From the NCBI GenBank assembly GCA_024693415.1, contig JAILKX010000005.1:1-10019 (forward strand): a stretch of 10,019 nucleotides of DNA. Reading direction: 5' to 3'. Positions 1 through 4,574 of the stretch are shown one piece after another. A program made the position numbers and the translations under genes. How positions within the stretch are numbered: position 1 is the first letter of the stretch; every line of letters begins with the position of its first letter. This DNA comes from Bacilli bacterium (GTDB lineage: Bacteria; Bacillota_I; Bacilli_A; RFN20; CAG-826). Under the pieces are notes generated by a model. That model was not told the DNA's origin. It searched no databases and saw nothing but the letters and a program-made list of their open reading frames with translations.

Positions 1-1308
1 CGCCGCTTGCAGGGCATGGAGCAGGACAAGCTCCTCGCCGAGAAAGCGACCCTCGAGGCCAACATCGCCGAGTACAACCGCTTGCTCTCCTCCCGCGACA
101 ACATCGTCGAGCTCATGGTCGAGGAAATCAGCGCCGTCAAAGAGAAATTCGGCGACGACCGCCTGACCGACATCTCCGACGATGCGGCCGACATCGACAA
201 CGAAGACCTCATCCCGCAGAAGAACATCATTATCGCCCTCACCAGGAACGGCTACATCAAGCGCGTCGATGACGACACCTTCTCCGCCCAGCATCGCGGC
301 GGCAAGGGAATCACCGGCATGAAGACCGTCGGCGGCGACACCGTGAAGCTCATCAAGCACACCAAGACCCACACCGACATCCTCTTCTTCACCACCGTCG
401 GCAAGGTCTACCGCCTCCGCGGCTATCAGATCCCCGACTCCGGACGCGTCGGAAAGGGCATGCCCGCCCAGAACTTCCTCCACCTCGACAAAGAGGAGAA
501 GGTCGTCTCGATCGTCCCGCTTGAGGAATACCCGGAAGATCAATACCTCTTCTTCATCTCCAAGAAGGGCGTCATCAAACGCACCTCGCTCAAGGAGTTC
601 GAATCCATCCACACCAACGGCAAAATCGCCCTCAGGCTCAAAGAAGGAGACGGCTTATTCGACGTCAAGCGCACCGACGGCCAGGCCATCGTTTCGCTTG
701 CTTCCGATAACGGCAAGATGGTGAGCTTCTACGAGACCGACGTCCGCGTCATGGGCCGCAGCGCCGCCGGCGTCACCGGCATGAGGCTTGGCGCGAATGA
801 TACCATCATCGGCAGCGCCACCACCGTCGAAGGCGATAGGATCCTTGTTTTGACCACCAAAGGTTACGGCAAGATCTCCTATGCCAAGGAGACCGACGTC
901 GTCCTCGAAGACGGCACCACCCGCCACTATAACGGATATCGCCTCACTAGGCGCGGCGCCCAGGGCGTCTACACCATCAAGACCTCGCCCAAGACCGGCA
1001 AGCTCTGCACGGTCAAGGCCGTCGTCGGCGACGAAGACCTGCTCGTGGTCACCGCGAGCGGACTCGTGATCCGCACCCCGATCTCCGAGGTCAAGATCTC
1101 CTCGCGCAACACCGTTGGCGTCAAGATCATCAACGTCGACGAGAGGACCAAAGTCGCCTCCGCCGCCATCATCCCGCATTCCGATGTCGATGAAGACGAC
1201 GATGGACAGGTCTACGAACCGACCGAGGAGGAAGCCGTGGCCGACGAGCCCGTCGTCACCCCGGACCAGGTCGATGAGATCCCTTCCGATAACGAAGGGG
1301 AGGAATAA
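1..1308 (+). CDS. gyrA: DNA gyrase subunit A, C-terminal part (5' truncated by window edge)
   Basis: This is the 3' part of the gene for the A subunit of DNA gyrase, the cytoplasmic type II topoisomerase that introduces negative supercoils with GyrB. The frame is open from base 1 (reading RRLQGMEQDK), so the gene continues upstream and the breakage-reunion domain with its catalytic tyrosine is outside the window. What remains is the end of the coiled-coil/tower region and the DNA-wrapping beta-pinwheel, with repeated blade motifs such as NGYIKRV, GKVYRLRGYQIP, GVIKRTSLKEF, GYGKISYAKE and GLVIRTPISEV. The GyrA box, QRRGGKG in E. coli, is QHRGGKG here (bases 289-309), which favours GyrA over ParC. 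The protein ends in a strongly acidic tail of about 40 residues, a feature known to tune wrapping in other gyrases. The stop is TAA. A glycosyltransferase gene follows after 11 nt and then serS, probably in one transcript. Confidence 0.95.
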   Translation, partial: RRLQGMEQDKLLAEKATLEANIAEYNRLLSSRDNIVELMVEEISAVKEKFGDDRLTDISDDAADIDNEDLIPQKNIIIALTRNGYIKRVDDDTFSAQHRGGKGITGMKTVGGDTVKLIKHTKTHTDILFFTTVGKVYRLRGYQIPDSGRVGKGMPAQNFLHLDKEEKVVSIVPLEEYPEDQYLFFISKKGVIKRTSLKEFESIHTNGKIALRLKEGDGLFDVKRTDGQAIVSLASDNGKMVSFYETDVRVMGRSAAGVTGMRLGANDTIIGSATTVEGDRILVLTTKGYGKISYAKETDVVLEDGTTRHYNGYRLTRRGAQGVYTIKTSPKTGKLCTVKAVVGDEDLLVVTASGLVIRTPISEVKISSRNTVGVKIINVDERTKVASAAIIPHSDVDEDDDGQVYEPTEEEAVADEPVVTPDQVDEIPSDNEGEE

Positions 1309-1319
1309 TCGGAGCGGCC

Positions 1320-2312
1320 ATGAAGGTCCTCATCGATTACATACCGAAGAATGAACTCGCGTCCTTTGAGGGAAACCGCATGCGGAAAGACCTCAAAGGA
1401 CAATGCGAGGTATTGAGCGTGCCTTGGGTGGCGTCTGTTCAAGACCGCCCTGACGTCGCTCATTTTCTTTCGCCGCGCGAATTGAAGCATGCGTTGCAGG
1501 CCCAAGGCCTTGGCGCCAAGATCGTCGTATCCGCCTTCTATTGCGAGAACGACGCCGGCAGCAGCTTCCTCGATTACGGCAAAAAAGATGGGGTTTTGCG
1601 GAAAGATGCGCTGAAATTGCTGGGTTTAGCAGATCTCATCTTCGTCCCAAGCGCCTACCACAAGAAGCTTCTTGAAGAGAAGGGAATCGACAAGAGGATC
1701 GAGGTCGAGATGCCGGTCGTGAACTTCGACCGCTTCGTCTCGCTCCCATCGGAATCCGAGATCTTCATGCGCTACTTCCGCATCTCGCCGCGCGACAATT
1801 TCGTGCTCTCGACCGGAAACTACCATGACAAAAAAGCGACCTCTTCCATCATCGAGATCGCGAGGCACGCCCCTAACGTCAAGTTCTTCTTCTTCGGGGC
1901 CGCCAACGGAAACGATAGGATCGGCTACTACTTCTTAAGGAACAAAGCCCCGTCCAACCTGCGCTTCGAATTGCTCACCGAAGATGACGTCTACCGCTCT
2001 GGATTGATCCACGCCGGCGCATTCCTGCTGATGTCGGAGAGATCCTCCCCCGTCAGCATCCTCGAAGCCTTCGCCACCCGCTCGCAGGTCGTGGCCCTAG
2101 GCGACCAAACCCAGAACCCGATCCTTGAGAACGGGATGAACTCGTTCATCTTCAAGGATGCCAAATCCGCCGGGGAATACCTCGATAATGTCTATCTCGA
2201 ATCCTCGAAGCGGACTATAATGCACGCGTACGGTTCCGTCCAGCAATACGGACTCAGGAGCCAAGCCACAAAATTGATCGGATACTACAACAGCCTATTC
2301 GAATCCAAATAA
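1320..2312 (+). CDS. GT-B fold glycosyltransferase (GT4-like), acceptor unknown
   Basis: Predicted cytoplasmic or membrane-associated glycosyltransferase of 330 residues. The N-terminal half (about 1-150) starts with the Rossmann-like strand MKVLIDYIP and contains DLIFVPSAYHKKLL, typical of the first GT-B lobe. The second lobe opens with NFVLSTGNYHDKKA (about 160-173) and continues with VKFFFFGA. Near residues 238-250 it has MSERSSPVSILEAF, which matches the nucleotide-sugar binding E-x(7-8)-E region of GT4 enzymes (here E240 and E249). No signal peptide or transmembrane segment is visible. The start ATG is preceded by GGAG at 1311-1314, 5 nt away. The gene sits 11 nt after gyrA and 16 nt before serS, so it is probably co-transcribed with these housekeeping genes. 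Glycolipid or surface glycan synthesis is a guess from the family; the donor and acceptor cannot be read from the sequence. Confidence 0.8.
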   Translation: MKVLIDYIPKNELASFEGNRMRKDLKGQCEVLSVPWVASVQDRPDVAHFLSPRELKHALQAQGLGAKIVVSAFYCENDAGSSFLDYGKKDGVLRKDALKLLGLADLIFVPSAYHKKLLEEKGIDKRIEVEMPVVNFDRFVSLPSESEIFMRYFRISPRDNFVLSTGNYHDKKATSSIIEIARHAPNVKFFFFGAANGNDRIGYYFLRNKAPSNLRFELLTEDDVYRSGLIHAGAFLLMSERSSPVSILEAFATRSQVVALGDQTQNPILENGMNSFIFKDAKSAGEYLDNVYLESSKRTIMHAYGSVQQYGLRSQATKLIGYYNSLFESK

Positions 2313-2328
2313 GGAGGATCGAACAACC

Positions 2329-3606
2329 ATGATCGACATCAAACTAATTCTCGAAAAGCCCGACTACGTCAAGGAAGCCCTCGCCAAGAAGCTCTGGGAC
2401 TTCGACCCGAAGCCCATCCAGGACCTCGCGGAGGAGAGGCTCGTCCTCATCAAGAAGGTCGAGGCCAACAAAGCCGAGAGGAACCGCCTCTCCGCTTCCG
2501 TCCCCCAGGTCAAGAAAGAAGGCGGAGACGTCCAAGCCATCTTCGCCAAGGTCAAAGCCCTCGCCGCCGAGAGCAAAGAGGATGAAGCCCATCTCGAAGA
2601 GATCGAGGCCAACCTCAAAGCCCTCGTCGAGGTCCTTCCGAACCTCCCCGACGACGACCTCGTCGCCGGCGGCAAGGAAAATAACCACCCCGTCTACCAT
2701 TTCGGCAAGGAACGCGACTTCGGCTTCACCCCGAAGAACCACGTCGACCTCTGCGAATCCTGCGGATTGATCGACTACAAGAGGGCCGCTAAGATCTCCG
2801 GCACCGGCACTTGGATCTACACCAACCTCGGCGCCCGCCTTGAATGGGCTTTGCTCAATTACTTCATCGAGAACCATCTCGCCGACGGCTATGAGATGAT
2901 CCTCCCGCCCCACATCCTGAACTACGACTCCGGCTACACCGCCGGCCAGTTCCCGAAGTTCAAGGAAGACGTCTTCTGGCTCGAGGACATGGAACCCCGC
3001 AAATTCATCCTCCCCACCGCCGAAACCGCCTTGGTCAACCTCCACAGGAATGAGATCCTGTCCCTCAACGACCTCCCGAGGAAATACTTCGCCTATACCC
3101 CCTGCTACCGCAAGGAAGCCGGCTCCTACAGAACCGAGGAAAGGGGCATGATCCGCGGCTATCAGTTCAACAAGGTCGAGATGGTCCAATACACCACCGA
3201 AGAAGGAAGCGACGCCGCATTCGAAGAGATGGTCAACAAAGCCAAGAAATTGGTCGAAGGCCTAGGCCTTGTCTATCAAATCGATAAATTGGCCGCCGGC
3301 GACTGCTCCCACTCCATGGCCAGGACCTATGACATCGAAGTCTGGATCCCCTCCATGGGCATCTACAAGGAAGTCTCCTCCGTCTCCAATGCAAGGGATT
3401 ACCAAGCCCGCCGCGGCATGATCCGCTACAAGGATGAGAACGGCAAGACCAAGTACTGCCATACCCTAAACGGCTCTGGCTTAGCCACCTCCCGCGTCTT
3501 CCCCGCCCTCGTTGAGCAGTGCCAGCAAGCCGACGGTTCCATCCTCATCCCTGAGCCCCTCAGGAAGTACATGGGTGGCATGGAAGTCATCAAACCCATT
3601 AAATAA
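2329..3606 (+). CDS. serS: Serine--tRNA ligase
   Basis: Class II aminoacyl-tRNA synthetase that charges tRNA-Ser (and tRNA-Sec where present) in the cytoplasm. Its 425 residues are the normal length. Residues about 30-105 are the charged helical hairpin that forms the tRNA-binding coiled-coil arm. The catalytic core carries the serine-binding TAE motif (230-232), motif 2 starting at CYRKEAGSYR (about 259-268) and continuing to GYQFNKVEM (278-286), and motif 3 around HTLNGSGLATSR (378-389) with the conserved arginine. The wording of several motifs (GARLEWALLNYFI, YTAGQFPKFKEDVFW, GDCSHSMARTYDIEVW) resembles, from memory, a SerRS subclass of Clostridia and relatives rather than the E. coli/B. 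subtilis form. A strong AAGGAGG at 2311-2317 overlaps the stop of the preceding gene, 11 nt before ATG. There is no T-box leader. A terminator lies 26 nt after the stop. Confidence 0.97.
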   Translation: MIDIKLILEKPDYVKEALAKKLWDFDPKPIQDLAEERLVLIKKVEANKAERNRLSASVPQVKKEGGDVQAIFAKVKALAAESKEDEAHLEEIEANLKALVEVLPNLPDDDLVAGGKENNHPVYHFGKERDFGFTPKNHVDLCESCGLIDYKRAAKISGTGTWIYTNLGARLEWALLNYFIENHLADGYEMILPPHILNYDSGYTAGQFPKFKEDVFWLEDMEPRKFILPTAETALVNLHRNEILSLNDLPRKYFAYTPCYRKEAGSYRTEERGMIRGYQFNKVEMVQYTTEEGSDAAFEEMVNKAKKLVEGLGLVYQIDKLAAGDCSHSMARTYDIEVWIPSMGIYKEVSSVSNARDYQARRGMIRYKDENGKTKYCHTLNGSGLATSRVFPALVEQCQQADGSILIPEPLRKYMGGMEVIKPIK

Positions 3607-3631
3607 ATAATAAGGATATATAGATACCCTC

Positions 3632-3660
3632 AAAGCCCAGCCTAATCCACTGGGCTTTTT
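3632..3660 (+). terminator. Rho-independent terminator after serS
   Basis: AAAGCCCAG (3632-3640) and CTGGGCTTT (3650-3658) form a perfect 9-bp stem around a 9-nt loop, and the 3' arm runs into five T residues (3656-3660). It probably ends the gyrA-glycosyltransferase-serS transcript. Because the stem begins with AAA, weak termination in the opposite direction is also possible. Confidence 0.92.
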
Positions 3661-3672
3661 AGGTCGTCGGGA

Positions 3673-3710
3673 CCCGCCCGAGACAAAAATAGTTTTGTCT
3701 GCGGGGTGGG
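3673..3710. repeat. Long hairpin with AGACAAAA/TTTTGTCT arms
   Basis: AGACAAAA (3681-3688) and TTTTGTCT (3693-3700) pair perfectly around a 4-nt loop, ATAG. The stem can be extended by CCCGCCCG (3673-3680) pairing with the GC-rich stretch 3702-3710, with one G bulge on each side of a run and one G-T pair. It has no T-run after the 3' arm on either strand, so it does not look like a normal intrinsic terminator. Confidence 0.6.
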
Positions 3711-3718
3711 CCGCCCGC

Positions 3719-3805
3719 ATGAGGACACAGTTTGGCCGGTTTTGAGCAATAACGCATCCACGCCACAACGGGAATTTTTTCAGATGGGCCACGTTATGTC
3801 CTCAT
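3719..3805. repeat. 9-bp inverted repeat bounding an 87-nt segment
   Basis: ATGAGGACA (3719-3727) and TGTCCTCAT (3797-3805) are exact reverse complements. Inside them, TGGCC (3733-3737) and GGCCA (3787-3791) pair as well, leaving symmetric 5-nt internal loops. The segment could fold into one long stem-loop as RNA, or the outer arms could be terminal inverted repeats of a very short element. No target-site duplication is obvious next to the arms. Confidence 0.5.
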
Positions 3806-3831
3806 TCTGGCGATTTGGGTCTTGACCGGGA

Positions 3832-3873
3832 GGGGCACCCCAGCCATGGATTAGTATGGCTGGGCGCCGCCCC
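3832..3873. repeat. Very stable GC-rich hairpin
   Basis: CCCAGCCAT (3839-3847) and ATGGCTGGG (3856-3864) form a perfect 9-bp stem with the 8-nt loop GGATTAGT. After a small asymmetric internal loop (AC opposite CGCC), GGGGC (3832-3836) pairs with GCCCC (3869-3873), giving 14 pairs in total. It is not followed by a T-run on either strand. It lies about 70 nt upstream of the SRP RNA -10 box. Confidence 0.6.
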
Positions 3874-3879
3874 AAGTTA

Positions 3880-3889
3880 GCGAATTCGC
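3880..3889. repeat. 10-bp palindrome GCGAATTCGC
   Basis: A perfect 10-bp palindrome (it contains an EcoRI site), just after the GC-rich hairpin and about 55 nt upstream of the SRP RNA -10 box. It could be a protein-binding site upstream of that promoter, but a palindrome this short can arise by chance. Confidence 0.3.
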
Positions 3890-3920
3890 ATACATGGGTC
3901 GCGTCTTTTGATATTAGGGG

Positions 3921-3948
3921 TAGTCTTTCGGGGCTGAATGGGTATAAT
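3921..3948 (+). promoter_or_regulatory. Promoter of the SRP RNA gene
   Basis: A perfect -10 hexamer TATAAT (3943-3948) is preceded by TGGG, a near match to the extended -10 form. The best -35 candidate is TAGTCT (3921-3926), only 3 of 6 matches, with a 16-nt spacer. The expected start point, 6-8 nt after the -10, is bases 3954-3956, which coincides with the start of the folded SRP RNA. That agreement is the main support. Transcription may continue into tadA. Confidence 0.75.
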
Positions 3949-3952
3949 TAAT

Positions 3953-4032
3953 CCGCCATCGCGAGGAGCGGGTAGTGAACCAGGTCAGGCGGGGAACCGA
4001 GCAGCCTTAAGCAATCTTCTCCTGTGCGGTGG
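3953..4032 (+). ncRNA. ffs: Signal recognition particle RNA, small bacterial type
   Basis: RNA component of the signal recognition particle, which with Ffh delivers nascent membrane proteins to FtsY. The conserved apical domain is unmistakable: ACCAGGTCAGG, then CGG, the tetraloop GGAA (3993-3996), CCG, then AGCAGCC (4000-4006), reproducing the Ffh-binding symmetric and asymmetric loops. The ends pair: CCGCC (3953-3957) with GGTGG (4028-4032, one G-T pair) and AGGAG (3964-3968) with CTCCT (4019-4023). At about 80 nt it lacks the Alu domain found in Bacillus and resembles the short 4.5S-like form of Mollicutes and Gram-negatives. The closing GC stem runs directly into TTTTGCTTT, so it may act partly as its own terminator. 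Ends are uncertain by a few bases. In B. subtilis the corresponding gene lies after tadA; here it is before it. Confidence 0.92.
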
Positions 4033-4054
4033 TTTTGCTTTATCATTTACCTAT

Positions 4055-4489
4055 ATGGAACAGGAATTCATGAAAATAGCCCTCCGTGAGGCGCGACTTG
4101 CCTTAGCTGAGGGCGAAGTTCCGGTCGGGGCCGTGATCGTGAAGGACGGGAAGGTCATCGCGCAGGCCCATAACTCGAGGGAAAAGGACCTCGATATTTC
4201 GGGGCACGCGGAGATCAATGCGATGAAGCTCGCGGCCAAGGTGCTTGGAAGATGGTCCTTGGAGGGGTGCGCGATCTACGTGACCCTTGAGCCTTGTTTG
4301 ATGTGCGGGGCGGCGCTTATCCAGAGCAGGATCTCGACGATCGTCTATGGGGCCGATGATCCCCAATACGGGGCGGTCTCGCAGAAGGGGAGCCTTTTTG
4401 ACCAAAGCAAGGCCCTTGTTTACCGCGGGGTCATGAAGGAAGAATGCGCCGCGGTCATCGATGAGTTCTTCGCCGGGAAAAGGCGATAA
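4055..4489 (+). CDS. tadA: tRNA-specific adenosine deaminase (A34 to inosine)
   Basis: Zinc-dependent deaminase of 144 residues that converts A34 to inosine in the wobble position of tRNA-Arg(ACG). The cytidine-deaminase-fold signature is complete: HAE at 51-53 (zinc ligand H51, proton shuttle E53) and PCLMC at 80-84 (zinc ligands C81 and C84). EVPVGAVIV (21-29) is the usual first strand. I choose the ATG at 4055 because the resulting MEQEFMKIALREA aligns with the B. subtilis-type N-terminus. The open frame extends upstream to 3938, but those 39 extra codons would be translated from the SRP RNA. There is no Shine-Dalgarno site before this ATG, so initiation may be leaderless-like or inefficient; TATCAT at 4041-4046 could be a -10 giving a nearly leaderless message, which is speculative. 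The gene stands alone before the transport operon. Confidence 0.95.
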   Translation: MEQEFMKIALREARLALAEGEVPVGAVIVKDGKVIAQAHNSREKDLDISGHAEINAMKLAAKVLGRWSLEGCAIYVTLEPCLMCGAALIQSRISTIVYGADDPQYGAVSQKGSLFDQSKALVYRGVMKEECAAVIDEFFAGKRR

Positions 4490-4519
4490 TTGACACTGTA
4501 TAAAAAATTCTTAATTGCG

Positions 4520-4549
4520 CTCACAGGCGCGCGATATTATTGCTATAAT
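4520..4549 (+). promoter_or_regulatory. Extended -10 promoter of the transport operon
   Basis: TGCTATAAT (4541-4549) is a perfect extended -10 element. The best -35 is CTCACA (4520-4525, 4 of 6) with an 18-nt spacer; extended -10 promoters tolerate a weak -35. The predicted start is near 4556, giving a leader of about 19 nt before the GTG start codon. A separate perfect TTGACA at 4490-4495 overlaps the end of tadA but has no good -10 at the proper distance. Confidence 0.7.
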
Positions 4550-4554
4550 AATAT
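4534..4554. promoter_or_regulatory. Palindromic operator candidate over the -10 box
   Basis: ATATTATT (4534-4541) and AATAATAT (4547-4554) are perfect inverted 8-mers separated by GCTAT, giving a 21-bp dyad. It covers the whole extended -10 element, so a bound dimeric repressor would block RNA polymerase. The shape (AT-rich, about 21 bp) is of the kind used by Fur/PerR-like or TetR/GntR-type regulators, but it matches no consensus I know well enough to name. The regulator is not in this window. Confidence 0.5.
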
Positions 4555-4574
4555 GTGCTGTTTGGGAGTGAATC

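Larger units (their letters stand above)
3661..3940. other. Gene-free, hairpin-rich intergenic region
   Basis: About 280 bases between the serS terminator and the SRP RNA promoter. I find no tRNA, no known riboswitch and no open frame on the + strand longer than about 13 codons with a ribosome site. The stretch is dense in inverted repeats: a hairpin with arms 3681-3688 and 3693-3700, a 9-bp inverted repeat 3719-3727/3797-3805 with an inner 5-bp pair, a very stable hairpin 3832-3873, and the palindrome GCGAATTCGC at 3880-3889. Candidates are a structured noncoding RNA, an interspersed palindromic repeat element or a degraded short mobile element. A GTG-started frame on the - strand (3792 down to 3481) overlaps the end of serS and is more likely chance. 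Confidence 0.6.

Noticed and set aside
2344..3189. Long minus-strand frame of 281 codons inside serS
   Set aside because: It is the antisense shadow of a GC-rich gene with a strong third-position bias; its composition (Val, Gly, Asp and Leu rich) is typical of such shadows.
3481..3792. Minus-strand frame of 103 codons overlapping the end of serS and the hairpin region
   Set aside because: It uses a GTG start, runs antisense through the serS motif 3 region and its terminator, and has no ribosome site. The part before serS could come from an interspersed repeat, but I cannot support it as a gene.
3661..3940. tRNA gene, T-box or CRISPR repeat in the intergenic region
   Set aside because: There is no GTTCGA-type T-loop with a matching acceptor stem, no T-box sequence, and no regularly spaced direct repeats.
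4490..4495. Perfect TTGACA as a -35 box after tadA
   Set aside because: At 16-18 nt downstream there is no acceptable -10 (AATTGC or TAATTG), so the extended -10 at 4541-4549 is a better promoter.
4517..4530. GCGC inverted repeat as a terminator for tadA
   Set aside because: The stem is only about 4-5 pairs and no T-run follows, so termination there is not supported.
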